The notes under the pieces are model-generated. The model did not search any database. It was not told the origin of the DNA and saw only the letters and a program-made list of their open reading frames with translations. DNA of 64,000 bases from Micromonospora noduli (GTDB taxonomy: Bacteria; Actinomycetota; Actinomycetes; Mycobacteriales; Micromonosporaceae), in NCBI RefSeq assembly GCF_003264365.1, contig NZ_PYAK01000033.1, positions 1 through 64,000 of the forward strand. The letters are read 5' to 3'. Every line of letters begins with the position of its first letter. Within the stretch, counting starts at the first letter, position 1. The position numbers were made by a program, and so were the translations under genes. Below are positions 42,736 to 51,736 of the stretch, one piece after another.

Positions 42736-45700
42736 CAGGGCAGGTGGAGCAGGGCGGGCGCGCGGTGACGGGTGGCGAAGTCGTGCAGGCGGGCGCGGGT
42801 CGCCGCGGCGGCGGGTGGGTCGGTCTCGGCCAGCGGGCCGATGGCCAGCGCCAGCGTGATGATCTCGTCGGTCACGTCGGTCATCCGGGCGTAGCTCGCC
42901 GCCGCCGAGCGCAGCAGGTTCGCCGCGGTCGAGGCGTCCCCGGCGTGCCGGGCCAACGTGGCGTCGGCTACCTGACCGGTCGCGTGAGCCCACGGAGTCA
43001 TCCGGGGCGCCCGGTCGAGCAGTTGCCGGACCAGCCGGGCCGCGTCCGCGCCGAGCACTCCGGCGACGTGCCCGACGGCCGGCACCCACTCCGCGAACGG
43101 AATCATCCGGGTCCGTTGCCAGTCGTCGTCCAGCTCGGTGAGCAGCGCCATCGCCTCGTCGCGGCGGCCCTGCACCGCCCGGCAGAGGGCGGCGTGCGCC
43201 AGGGTGGAGCGCAGCACCCGGTGGAAACCGGTGCGCCGCGCCGCGACCAGCGCCTGCTCGACCAGATCCCCACCCGTTGCGGCCGGCCCCGCAGTTTCGT
43301 CGGGCCCGTCGGGTCCGACCAGCTCGGCTCCGGCCAGCCCGCGCATCCAACCCGAGACCGCCACGATGTGCAGGTCCCACTCGGCGGTCGGCCGTCGGGT
43401 CGACTCCGCCGCCATCGCCAGCGCCGCCGTCCAGTCACCCGCGTAGTACGACCGCGCCCACTGGTCGGCGAAGCTGGTGGCCAGGCTGTGCTCGCCGCCC
43501 AGGTCGAGGGTGAGCTGCTCGTCGACCAACCGGGCCGAGCCGGCCAGGTCGCCCTCCTCCTGCAACGCCCAGGCGAGGTTCTGCACCGCCCGGCGCCGAC
43601 TGGTGAGTCGCTCCACCCGGCAGTGCTCGGTCACCTCCGCCAGCTCCGGGAACGCCTCGGCGGAGCCGGACAGGTAGCGCGCCACGGCCAGGGTGATCCG
43701 CGCGTTGGCCTGGACCTCGCGCAGCTGGAGCCGCTCGGCGAGGGACTCCGCCGCCCGCGCCGCGGTGCACGCCGGTTCGGTCTCCGCGTTCAGCATGTGC
43801 ACCCGGGCCAGCTCCAGCAGGGCGCTCGCCTTCTCCTGACTGTCCGGTAGGTCGCTGTAGATGCCGATCGCCTGGTCCAGGAAGCGCAGGGTCGTCGAGC
43901 GGTCGGCGCGACTCCACGCGGCGGTGGCGAGCAGCGTCCAGGCGCGGGCCGCCCCCGTCCGGTCGCCGCTGGTGGTGAGCCGCTCGGCCAGCCGGGTCAG
44001 GGTGTCCGTGCCCCCCGCCACCAGGAAGGCGTCCCCGTCCCGATAGAACGCCAGCTCGGCGTCGAACAGCTCCAGCGCCGGGTCCGGCCCGACGTCCAGG
44101 GCCAGCGCCCGGCCGACCAGCGCGGCGGCGGTGTCCAGCGCGTGCAGCTCGTACGCCCGGCGGGCCGCCCGGTGCAGCGCGGCCCGCGCCGGCGGGGCGT
44201 AGGGGGCGGTGTCCAACCCGACGGTCCTGGCGATCTCGTGTGCCGCCCAGCGATGGTTGGCCAGCACCTCGGCCAGGTCGTACTGCCGGCCGTCGGTGAG
44301 CTGCGCCATCCAGTCGGCGGTGCGTTGGTGGCGCAGCACCCGCTCGGCCCTGGGCAGCCGCTGATAGCAGACGTCGCGCACCAGGATGTGCCGGAACCGG
44401 TACTCGGGCTGGCCGGGCATCGTCGACGTGCTCTGCTCGTACACCAGGTCGCGACGTTGCAGGCGGTCCAGCGCGCGCTCCACCCACTCCACCGGCCGCC
44501 CCAGCGCCATCGCCACCGGCGCGGCCCAGAACACCACGCCGACCACGGCGGCGGCCTGGAGCACCGCCCGGTCGGCCGGGTCCAACAGGTCGAGCCGGTT
44601 GGCGATGACCGCCTGCACGGTGCGGGGCATCTCCGCGCCGCCGTCGAGGTCGAGGCGGGGGGTCGGACCGACCGCGTCGAGCAGGCCGCCGTCCAGCAGC
44701 ATCCGGGCGTACTCCTGGGCGTAGAGCGGGTTGCCGTCGGCGAACTCGATCAGCGGGGTACGCGAGCTGGACGGCAGCGTCGCCTGGCCAAGGAGCAGCG
44801 AGTACAGCGTGTCGATGTCGGTGTCGTGCATCGGCGGCACCGAGATGGACATCGCGCCGCTGATCGTGCCGGTCCAGGCCGGGTTCCGTTCCCGCAGCTC
44901 CGGCCGGGCGGTTGCGACGACCAGCAGCGGTACGCCGCGTGCTGACGCGCCCAACTGCTCGACGAAGGCTAGCATCGCCTGGTCCGCCCAGTGCATGTCC
45001 TCGAAGACCAGCACGGTCGGGCCGGTGGCCGCCAGGGCGAGCAGGAACCGCCGCCAGGCGGCCTCGGTCTCGCCGGGGGTGAGCCGTTCACCGGGTACGC
45101 CGATCAGCGGCCCGAGCGCCTCGGCCAACCGGGTCGCGTGCGGGTCGGCGAGCTGCCCCAGCCGGGCCCGCAGCCGTTCGCGCAGCGCGGCCGGGTCGTC
45201 GACCTCCGGCACGCCCACCCAGGTCTTCACGATGTCCGACAGCGCGGCCCAGGTGACGTTCTCGCCGAACGGCGGGCACTGCCCGACGAGCCAGGTGATC
45301 GGCGGGCCGGGCATGCTGCCGGCGTGCCTGGCCAGTTCGCGCAGCAGCCGGCTCTTGCCCACACCGGCCGGGCCGAACACCGTCACCAACTGGGAGGTCC
45401 GCTCGGTCACCATCCGGTGCAGCGCGTTGACCAGCAGGCCGCGCTCGTGTTCCCGGTCCACCATCGGGGTCAGCTCGGCGCCGCGTGGGTCCCGGTGTGG
45501 CCGCACCTGGACGGCCAGCCAGATCCGGCTCACCGCGGACCGGCCGCGCAGGGTGACCGGTGGCTGGTCGGCGTACTCCATCTCGTGTCGGGTGGCCGAC
45601 CAGGTGCTCTCGTCGACGACGACACCGCCCGGAGGGGCGAACCCCTGTAGGCGGGAGGCCGTGTTGACCACATCTCCGGTCACGAAGGCCTGCCCACCGT

Positions 45701-46244
45701 CGCGGGTGGCGGAGAGGTCGACCAGGGCCTCGCCGGTCGCGATGCCGACCCGGAAGCTCAGCGGCGGCTGCGGACCGGCGGGCTGGCGGGCCAGGTTCCG
45801 TTGCAGCTCCAGGCCGGCGCGGACACACCGCAACGCGTCGTTGTCGGTGGCCACCGGCGCGCCGAACAGCGCCATCGCCGCGTCGCCGATGTACTTCTCG
45901 ACCACCCCGCCGTACTGGTGCACGATCCGACGCACCGTGGCGAAGTAGGTCTGCTGCAGACCACGGGCCTGCTCCGGGTCGGCCCGCTCCGCGTAGCTGG
46001 TGAAGTCCACGATGTCGACGAAGAGCACGCTGACCTGACGCCGGTCCTCCTGCACCGCGACGGCGTGGTCCCGCAGCGGTTGACCGCAGCTGGTGCAGAA
46101 GTTGACCTCGGTGCTGTTGGCATGCCCGCAGTGCGCACAGTTGACCCCGAGCGGCTGGCCACACCCGCCGCAGAAGCGGTCGTCCGGCCCGGCCGCGCGT
46201 GCGCAGTGTCCACACTTGAGGTCGATGTTCAGCTCCGTGGGCAA
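42735..46244 (-). CDS. Double zinc-ribbon, class III adenylate/guanylate cyclase, AAA ATPase and TPR protein
   Basis: 1169 residues. Two N-terminal zinc ribbons (CGHC...CGGC and CAHC...CTSC; ~11-56). Class III cyclase domain (~70-245) with metal Asp in FVDIVDFT, EKYIGDAAMALF (Lys, Asp) and VVNTASRLQ (Asn, Arg), all intact. Then an AAA/STAND-type ATPase with Walker A GPAGVGKSRLL (~300), Walker B VFEDMHW, and a long helical repeat tail (~700-1160). It likely makes cAMP in response to a signal sensed by the repeats. TTG start at 46244, probably leaderless (GATACT just upstream). Confidence 0.88.
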   Translation of the reverse strand: MPTELNIDLKCGHCARAAGPDDRFCGGCGQPLGVNCAHCGHANSTEVNFCTSCGQPLRDHAVAVQEDRRQVSVLFVDIVDFTSYAERADPEQARGLQQTYFATVRRIVHQYGGVVEKYIGDAAMALFGAPVATDNDALRCVRAGLELQRNLARQPAGPQPPLSFRVGIATGEALVDLSATRDGGQAFVTGDVVNTASRLQGFAPPGGVVVDESTWSATRHEMEYADQPPVTLRGRSAVSRIWLAVQVRPHRDPRGAELTPMVDREHERGLLVNALHRMVTERTSQLVTVFGPAGVGKSRLLRELARHAGSMPGPPITWLVGQCPPFGENVTWAALSDIVKTWVGVPEVDDPAALRERLRARLGQLADPHATRLAEALGPLIGVPGERLTPGETEAAWRRFLLALAATGPTVLVFEDMHWADQAMLAFVEQLGASARGVPLLVVATARPELRERNPAWTGTISGAMSISVPPMHDTDIDTLYSLLLGQATLPSSSRTPLIEFADGNPLYAQEYARMLLDGGLLDAVGPTPRLDLDGGAEMPRTVQAVIANRLDLLDPADRAVLQAAAVVGVVFWAAPVAMALGRPVEWVERALDRLQRRDLVYEQSTSTMPGQPEYRFRHILVRDVCYQRLPRAERVLRHQRTADWMAQLTDGRQYDLAEVLANHRWAAHEIARTVGLDTAPYAPPARAALHRAARRAYELHALDTAAALVGRALALDVGPDPALELFDAELAFYRDGDAFLVAGGTDTLTRLAERLTTSGDRTGAARAWTLLATAAWSRADRSTTLRFLDQAIGIYSDLPDSQEKASALLELARVHMLNAETEPACTAARAAESLAERLQLREVQANARITLAVARYLSGSAEAFPELAEVTEHCRVERLTSRRRAVQNLAWALQEEGDLAGSARLVDEQLTLDLGGEHSLATSFADQWARSYYAGDWTAALAMAAESTRRPTAEWDLHIVAVSGWMRGLAGAELVGPDGPDETAGPAATGGDLVEQALVAARRTGFHRVLRSTLAHAALCRAVQGRRDEAMALLTELDDDWQRTRMIPFAEWVPAVGHVAGVLGADAARLVRQLLDRAPRMTPWAHATGQVADATLARHAGDASTAANLLRSAAASYARMTDVTDEIITLALAIGPLAETDPPAAAATRARLHDFATRHRAPALLHLP

Positions 46245-46362
46245 GAGAGGTCAGTATCGCGGCCGGTCGGCCAGTCGGCTACCCGACGTGCGGACGGGCA
46301 ACGGCATCGATCGGTCGGGGTTAGTGTTCCGTACCAGGAAGTTTCATGTCAGGGAGAGTGCC

Positions 46363-46620
46363 GTGCAGGTACGACTGTCCGCCTCGTGGACCGATCCGGG
46401 TGGCACGCTGTGGGCGCCGGGCGACACGATCGACGTCGATGCGGTCACTCTCGCCGAACTGGAGGAGCAGGGCATGGTGGAAGAGCCTGAGGGTCAGTCG
46501 GGCGGGTCGGGGGAGACCACGACCACCTCGTCGAGCACGTCCACGGCTGGTAAGCCGACCGATCCGAAGAAGATCGGGCCGGGGCCGGGTGCGCCGCCGG
46601 CCGACAGCACGGAGAACTGA
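46363..46620 (+). CDS. Small hypothetical protein with disordered tail
   Basis: 85 residues. The first ~40 form a compact beta-rich module (VRLSASWTDPGGTLWAPGDTIDVD, then LAELEEQGMVEE); the tail is Gly/Ser/Thr/Pro-rich. The head resembles phage-type small structural or head-tail accessory proteins, but no other phage gene is near. GTG start with AGGGAGA upstream. Divergent from the cyclase, convergent with MFS; a terminator follows. Function unknown. Confidence 0.65.
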   Translation: MQVRLSASWTDPGGTLWAPGDTIDVDAVTLAELEEQGMVEEPEGQSGGSGETTTTSSSTSTAGKPTDPKKIGPGPGAPPADSTEN

Positions 46621-46627
46621 TCGCCAG

Positions 46628-46664
46628 GGTGCGGTCGGCGGGCCATCGGTCCACCGACCGCACC
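46628..46664. terminator. Hairpin between the small protein gene and the MFS gene
   Basis: 11-base perfect stem (GGTGCGGTCGG with its complement) around a 15-base loop between convergent genes. Confidence 0.8.
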
Positions 46665-46677
46665 TGTCTGTCCGGTC

Positions 46678-47898
46678 TCACCCGTTGGCCGCTGCGAACC
46701 TGCCCGGCGTCGGCAGACGTAGCCCCAGGGCCCGGGTGAGCAGGGGAGCGATCAGCCCCAGGGTGGCCAGCACACCCAACCCCGAGACGACCAGCACCCA
46801 TCGTGGCCCGACCACCGCCAACAACGGTGCGCCGACGGCGTAGGCCAGTGCCTCCGCCGCGTACGGGAACATGTAGACGGTGCCGAACACCACGCCGAGC
46901 CGTTCGGCCGGCACGTTCTGCTGGATGAGGGTGTCGGCGGCGACGTTGTGCCAGCCCGCGCCGACACCGGCCACCGCCTGACCGGCTATGGCGAGCGCGA
47001 TCACCGGGCTGAGGCCGGTGACCAGCGTTCCGGCGCCGAGCGCGAGCAACGCGCCGTAGAGGACCAGGTCCATCCGGATGCGTACGCCGGTTCTCGCCAG
47101 GCACATGGGACCGAGCACCATGCCGACGCCGTAGGCGGTGCCCAGCAAACCGATAGTGACCTCGGTGGCGCCCAGTTCGGCGCGTCCGAGAGGGACGATG
47201 GCGAGGTTGTCCAGCGCGGCGAACATCACCATCACCAGGAACCCGACCGAGACCGCACGGACGACGCTGTGCCCTCGGACCACCCGCAACCCTTCGCGCA
47301 GCACCGTGTGCAGTGGCTCGGACCGGCGGGTCGCGACGGTCGTCGAGAGCGTCCGGACTCCGCCGATCAGCAACGCGGAGAGAACGAAGGTCGCCGCGTC
47401 CACGAGCAGCGTGACGGTCAGCCCGAGGGTCGCCAGCAGGAGGCCGCCGACGGCCGGCCCGGCAGCGAGCCCGATGTTGACGCCCGTCGCGAGTTGCGCG
47501 TTCGCCGCCGGCAGTTGCTCGCGATCGACCAGGCGGGGGAGCAGGCTGCGTCCGGCGGGAGTGAACGCGGTGGCGGCCGTGGTAGCCGCGGTGATCAGCG
47601 CCAACAGGACGGGCAGGGGCGGCGCGAGCAGCGCGACGGCGAGGTACGTCAACGCCTGGGCGGTGTCGCAACCGATCATCAGCCGGCGCTGGTCGAACCG
47701 GTCGGCCAGGGCGCCGAGCAACGGTCCGAGCAGCCGGGGCACCGTCGATGCCAGCAGCAGCAGGGCGACCGCGCCGCCGCCGTGCCGGTCGTAGACGGCG
47801 ATCAGCAGCGCCGTCCGGGCCAGCTGATCACCGGTGTACGACACCAGGCGCGCCGACCAGTACCGACGAAATGCGACATTGCCGCGGAGTAATGACAT
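46678..47898 (-). CDS. MFS transporter (MFS_3-type exporter)
   Basis: 406 residues, about 12 membrane helices. N-terminal RYWSARLVSYTGDQLARTALLIAVYDR, the loop ALADRFDQRRLMIGCD between helices 2 and 3 (MFS motif A variant) and a matching second half. This subgroup typically exports drugs or siderophore-like molecules with proton exchange. ATG with GAGGAG 9 bases upstream. Divergent from the WAGPG-repeat mini-gene across 212 bp, which makes an export link conceivable. Confidence 0.88.
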   Translation of the reverse strand: MSLLRGNVAFRRYWSARLVSYTGDQLARTALLIAVYDRHGGGAVALLLLASTVPRLLGPLLGALADRFDQRRLMIGCDTAQALTYLAVALLAPPLPVLLALITAATTAATAFTPAGRSLLPRLVDREQLPAANAQLATGVNIGLAAGPAVGGLLLATLGLTVTLLVDAATFVLSALLIGGVRTLSTTVATRRSEPLHTVLREGLRVVRGHSVVRAVSVGFLVMVMFAALDNLAIVPLGRAELGATEVTIGLLGTAYGVGMVLGPMCLARTGVRIRMDLVLYGALLALGAGTLVTGLSPVIALAIAGQAVAGVGAGWHNVAADTLIQQNVPAERLGVVFGTVYMFPYAAEALAYAVGAPLLAVVGPRWVLVVSGLGVLATLGLIAPLLTRALGLRLPTPGRFAAANG

Positions 47899-48110
47899 GA
47901 CCGGTGGCTCCTCACTGCTGCGGGTATGTCGGCACGGGCCCTGGGACAGGGGCGGGCGCGGCAACCTTGTCAGCGTGGTGTGGAGGCCAACAACCGCTCT
48001 TCAGCCAGTGATTCATGTCGATTTGTCCTATTTCGTCCCACCGCTCTACGCCGTAGCGTCCTCGGCAAGACAGGCACGACAGGAACCACACAATCGACCA
48101 GGGGGACGAC

Positions 48111-48263
48111 ATGGCGACCACGACGACGACCACCACCACCACCGCGAGCGGCTGGGCCGGACCGGGCATCTGGGCCGGACCTGGTTTCTGGGCCGGACCG
48201 GGTTTCTGGGCCGGACCGGGCTACCAGTCGACCGCGGCCCGTTGGCCGGGCGCGACCCGCTGA
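48111..48263 (+). CDS. 50-residue peptide with four xWAGPG repeats (candidate RiPP precursor)
   Basis: ATG-initiated frame of 50 codons behind a GGGGGA ribosome-binding site, 7 bases before the start. N-terminus: MA, nine threonines, then ASG. Core: four tandem hexapeptides W-A-G-P-G with I, F, F, Y as the linking residue (GWAGPGIWAGPGFWAGPG...). C-terminal tail QSTAARWPGATR. No signal peptide or membrane helix. A strong hairpin 38 bases later ends the unit, supporting a real gene. Candidate RiPP precursor or structural peptide; no maturase is visible in the neighbourhood. Confidence 0.55.
   Translation: MATTTTTTTTTASGWAGPGIWAGPGFWAGPGFWAGPGYQSTAARWPGATR
48152..48223 (+). repeat. 18-bp tandem repeat, four units
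   Basis: Units CTGGGCCGGACCGGGCAT-like at 48152, 48170, 48188 and 48206, nearly identical at DNA level; encode the WAGPG hexapeptides. Confidence 0.92.
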
Positions 48264-48300
48264 GTCGGCCCGACCCGCTGAGCCCCGCGCGCTGAACCGC

Positions 48301-48348
48301 GTGCACGGTGACGCCGGCTGCCACTGGCAGCCGGCGCAGCCGTGCGTA
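48301..48348 (+). terminator. Long hairpin after the WAGPG gene
   Basis: GTGCACGG...GCCGGCTGCC pairs with GGCAGCCGGC...CCGTGCGTAC around a 3-base loop; about 20 paired positions with small mismatches. Confidence 0.8.
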
Positions 48349-48432
48349 CGGGTGGGGGAGTTGGTCGGCGACGGGTGACGGCCGTCCAGATCGAACGCTC
48401 GGCCGCCGACGAAACCGGGGCGGGCCGGTCGG

Positions 48433-49125
48433 TCAGCGGTCGGCCATGCCGGCGCGGCGGCGCAGCGCGGCCACGTCGGTCACCACGATGCGGCGGCCCT
48501 CGGTGCGCAGCCAACCACGGCTGGCGAACGAGCCGATCGCCTGGTTGACGCTCTGCCGGGAACCACCGGCCATCTCAGCCAGTTGGCTCTGGTTGAGCTC
48601 GATCGTGATCATCGGTGCCTGGCTCTCGCCGGCCAACCGCACCAGCGTCTTGGCCACCCGACCGGGCAGGTCGAGGAAGACGTGGTCGGCGTTCTGCTCG
48701 GTGAGTCGGCGGATCAGCCCGCCCAGTGAGCGCATCACCGCGTCCAGGATGCGGGGGTTGGAGTGCACCAACTCCATGAACGCGCCCCGGGAGAGCGCGA
48801 GCGCCGCGCAGTCCTCGATGGCCTCCGCCGAGGCGGACCTGGTGGACGCGTCGAGCAGGGAGACCTCACCGAGCACGTCCGGTGGACGGATAACCGACAG
48901 CACGGCCCGCTCGCCGGTGGGTGCGGTGCGAAAGACCGCCACCGCGCCGCGGCGCAGCACGATCAGGGACTCGCCGGGGTCGTTCTCCACGAAGAGCAGT
49001 TGGCCCTTGCGATAGGTGCGCGGAACGGCGGCGGCGATGACACGCTGCCGCACCTCGGGCTCCAGCCCGGCGAACATCTCGACACCCGTGAGCGCGTCAC
49101 CCGGCTCCGGCAGGCGAACCTCCAC
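48433..49125 (-). CDS. Crp/Fnr-family transcriptional regulator
   Basis: 230 residues. Cyclic-nucleotide-binding beta-roll (~15-130; RKGQLLFVENDPGESLIVLRRGAV, DVLGEVSLLD) and C-terminal winged helix-turn-helix (LNQSQLAEMAGGSRQSVNQAIGSF; ~165-200). The segment replacing the cAMP-site R-S/T pair is STRSAS, so cAMP binding is plausible but not certain. It could read out the cyclase encoded 2 kb away (inference). GTG at 49125 with GGGAGGGG upstream. Confidence 0.88.
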   Translation of the reverse strand: MEVRLPEPGDALTGVEMFAGLEPEVRQRVIAAAVPRTYRKGQLLFVENDPGESLIVLRRGAVAVFRTAPTGERAVLSVIRPPDVLGEVSLLDASTRSASAEAIEDCAALALSRGAFMELVHSNPRILDAVMRSLGGLIRRLTEQNADHVFLDLPGRVAKTLVRLAGESQAPMITIELNQSQLAEMAGGSRQSVNQAIGSFASRGWLRTEGRRIVVTDVAALRRRAGMADR

Positions 49126-49394
49126 GGCCCAACCCCTCCCCCGGTCATGGACCACAACTCGCTCACCGGGCGAACCTGATGGGCCCCGACAAGGTGAACT
49201 GACACCGATTCGGCGTCCGGTAGCGGTACACATCAGATCATGACGGTCCGGTCGCTTGCTGTACACCCCTCGAAGCACTTCCGTGACCGTCACGAGCTGC
49301 GACGCGTCGTTCACGAGGTGTCGCCGTGGCTCGACGGGCCTCCGGACGGGCCCCGCCGGGCGCGGCCGTACGGCGGTGGGCGAGGATGCCCGGA

Positions 49395-49892
49395 ATGGTC
49401 TACCGCTACTTCTACGACTGCGAGTTCATCGAGGACGGCACGACCGTCGACCTCGTCTCGATCGGTGTCGTCGACGAGTACGGCCGCGAGTTCTACGCGG
49501 TCTCCACCGAGTTCGACGACTCCCGCGCCGTGCCCTGGGTCCGACGCAACGTGCTGGACAAGCTCCCCTCCCCGGCGGACCGGGCCTGGCGCTCGCGTGA
49601 GCGCATCCGCGACGACCTGTACGACTTCCTGATGGAGCCGATCCGGGACCGGCCGGGGGAGCAGCTGGAGTTGTGGGCCTGGTTCGCCGCGTACGACCAC
49701 GTGGTGCTCGCCCAGCTCTGGGGTGCGATGCCGGCGCTGCCCCGGGAGATTCCCCGCTACACCAAGGAGCTGCGGCAGCTCTGGGACGACCGGGGCCGGC
49801 CGCCCCTGCCCGACGCGGACGCGGCCCGGCACGACGCTCTGGTCGACGCCCGGCACAACCTGGCCCGCTGGCGGGCGATGACCGCCCGCTGA
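49395..49892 (+). CDS. RNase AS, 3'-5' exoribonuclease
   Basis: 165 residues. Starts YRYFYDCEFIEDGTTVDLVSIGVVDEYGREFYAVS, with DEDD motif I (D-x-E in YDCEF), WAWFAAYDHVVL (motif II) and ARHDALVDARHNL (motif III, H-D-A-x3-D). It matches the actinobacterial RNase AS (Rv2179c), which trims adenylate-containing RNA ends. The ATG at 49395 was preferred over that at 49386 because GAGG is 9 bases upstream. Confidence 0.92.
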   Translation: MVYRYFYDCEFIEDGTTVDLVSIGVVDEYGREFYAVSTEFDDSRAVPWVRRNVLDKLPSPADRAWRSRERIRDDLYDFLMEPIRDRPGEQLELWAWFAAYDHVVLAQLWGAMPALPREIPRYTKELRQLWDDRGRPPLPDADAARHDALVDARHNLARWRAMTAR

Positions 49893-49970
49893 GTGGTGCC
49901 CCCGCCGCCGGAGGTTTGACCGGTTCTGTCCCGGGCAACGGTTCGACCAGCCGAGCCGAGGGAGATTGCC

Positions 49971-50474
49971 ATGAGCGACCAGCCGAGCAGCGCCGCGGAG
50001 GCACGCGCCCGGGTCACCGGCCTGGCCCGGGCCGCGCGGATCTGCATGCTCACCACGACTGCCCTGGACGGTCGGCAGGTGAGTCGACCGATGGGGCTCC
50101 AGGAGGCCGAGTTCGACGGCGAGCTGTGGTTCTTCGCCTACGCCGACTCGGCCAAGGTCCGCCAGATCCGGGTGAACCCGGAGGTCAATGTCGCCTTCTC
50201 CGATCAGAAGCACAACGCGTGGGTGTCGATCTCCGGCACCGCCACCGAGGGGTTCGACCGGGCCCGGGCCGAGCAGCTGTGGAACCCGCTGCTCAAGGCG
50301 TGGTTCCCCGACGGGCTGGACACCTCCGGTCTCACGCTGATCAAGGTGCACGCCAGCTCGGCCGAGTACTGGGACTCGCCGAACAGCACTGTGGTGAACC
50401 TGCTCGACTACGCGAGGGCCGCGGTCACCGGCCGGCCACCGACGGCCGGCGAGAACCACGAGGTGACCTACTGA
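49971..50474 (+). CDS. Pyridoxamine-5'-phosphate-oxidase-like (general stress) flavin protein
   Basis: 167 residues, split beta-barrel FMN-binding fold: ARICMLTTTALDGRQVSRPMGLQ, LWFFAYADSAKVRQIRVNPEVNVAFSD and WVSISGTAT are typical of the Gsp26-like group (Pfam Pyridox_ox_2). It likely binds FMN or F420 and reduces a small molecule. No catalytic set can be defined. ATG with GAGGGAGATTGCC upstream. Confidence 0.85.
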   Translation: MSDQPSSAAEARARVTGLARAARICMLTTTALDGRQVSRPMGLQEAEFDGELWFFAYADSAKVRQIRVNPEVNVAFSDQKHNAWVSISGTATEGFDRARAEQLWNPLLKAWFPDGLDTSGLTLIKVHASSAEYWDSPNSTVVNLLDYARAAVTGRPPTAGENHEVTY

Positions 50475-50636
50475 CCGGGGGTGGGTGCCCGGGGCGCGCT
50501 GTCGTCGTACCGGCGGGCCGACTACAGTTCGCAGTGACGGCCCGCCCCGGGCCGGCAACGGCGCCGATGGTCTGACCTGACACATACCCTGGGGCATATC
50601 GGGCTTTACCTGATGCTCCAGGAGGATGAGCGGATC

Positions 50637-51665
50637 ATGCGTATCGGCGTGCTCACCGGCGGCGGCGACTGCCCCGGTCTCAACGCGGTCATCCGGGCGG
50701 TGGTCCGCAAGGGCGTCGCCACTTACGGTCACGAGTTCGTGGGCTTCCGGGACGGCTGGAAGGGCCCGCTTGAGGGTCTGTCCCGCCCGCTGGACATCGC
50801 CGACGTTCGCGGCATCCTGCCCCGCGGCGGCACCATCCTCGGCTCGTCCCGTACCAACCCGTTCAAGATCGAGAACGGCGTCGAGCGGATCAAGGACAAC
50901 CTTGCCGCCCAGGGCGTGGACGCGCTGATCGCGATCGGCGGCGAGGACACCCTCGGCGTGGCCACCAAGCTCTACGAGCTGGGCGTGCACGTCGTCGGCG
51001 TGCCGAAGACGATCGACAACGACCTCGGCGCCACCGACTACACCTTCGGCTTCGACACCGCGGTCAACATCGCGATGGAGGCCATCGACCGGCTGCACAC
51101 CACCGCGGAGAGCCACCACCGCACCCTGGTCGTCGAGGTGATGGGCCGGCACGCCGGCTGGATCGCCCTGCACGCCGGTCTGGCCGGCGGCGCCAACGTG
51201 ATCCTGCTGCCCGAGCGTCAGTTCGACGTCGACCAGGTGGCCGGCTACGTCGAGAAGCGCTTCCAGCACCAGTACGCCCCGATCGTCGTGGTCGCCGAGG
51301 GCGCCCAGCCGCTCGACGGCCAGATGGTCCTCGCCAACCAGGAGCTCGACTCGTTCGGCCACGTCCGCCTCGGCGGCATCGGCCAGTGGCTCGCCGAGCA
51401 GCTGGAGGCCAAGACCGGCAAGGAGGCCCGCACCGTGGTGCTGGGCCACATCCAGCGCGGTGGCACCCCGACCGCCTTCGACCGGGTGCTCGCCACCCGC
51501 CTGGGCCTGCAGGCCATCGACGCCGTCAACGACGGCGACTGGGGCAAGATGGTCGCGATGCAGAGCACCGACATTGTCCGGGTGCCCCTGGCTGAGGCCA
51601 CCCGCGAGCTGAAGACCGTGCCGCTGGAGCGGTACGCCGAGGCCGAGGTCTTCTTCGGCAGCTGA
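50637..51665 (+). CDS. pfkA: 6-phosphofructokinase, group III, pyrophosphate-type active site
   Basis: 342 residues. Phosphorylates fructose-6-phosphate. N-terminal GVLTGGGDCPGLNAVIR, IAIGGEDTLG, PKTIDNDLGATDYTFGFDTA (catalytic TIDND), MGRHAGWIA and GHIQRGGTPTAFDR. At the phosphoryl-donor site the Gly of ATP enzymes is Asp (GGED instead of GGDG) and the next key residue is Lys (PKTID): as I recall, this pair marks pyrophosphate-dependent enzymes such as that of Amycolatopsis. AGGAGG lies 11 bases upstream. Confidence 0.93.
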   Translation: MRIGVLTGGGDCPGLNAVIRAVVRKGVATYGHEFVGFRDGWKGPLEGLSRPLDIADVRGILPRGGTILGSSRTNPFKIENGVERIKDNLAAQGVDALIAIGGEDTLGVATKLYELGVHVVGVPKTIDNDLGATDYTFGFDTAVNIAMEAIDRLHTTAESHHRTLVVEVMGRHAGWIALHAGLAGGANVILLPERQFDVDQVAGYVEKRFQHQYAPIVVVAEGAQPLDGQMVLANQELDSFGHVRLGGIGQWLAEQLEAKTGKEARTVVLGHIQRGGTPTAFDRVLATRLGLQAIDAVNDGDWGKMVAMQSTDIVRVPLAEATRELKTVPLERYAEAEVFFGS

Positions 51666-51736
51666 TCGATCGTCGGCGGCGCGGCGGGCCTGCGGGTCCG
51701 CCGCGCCGCGACCAATTCGAGGGGGTACGGGCCGAC

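Noticed and set aside
46363..46620. Prophage remnant suggested by the small head-like protein
   Set aside because: No integrase, terminase, capsid or att site anywhere nearby; codon usage is like the host.
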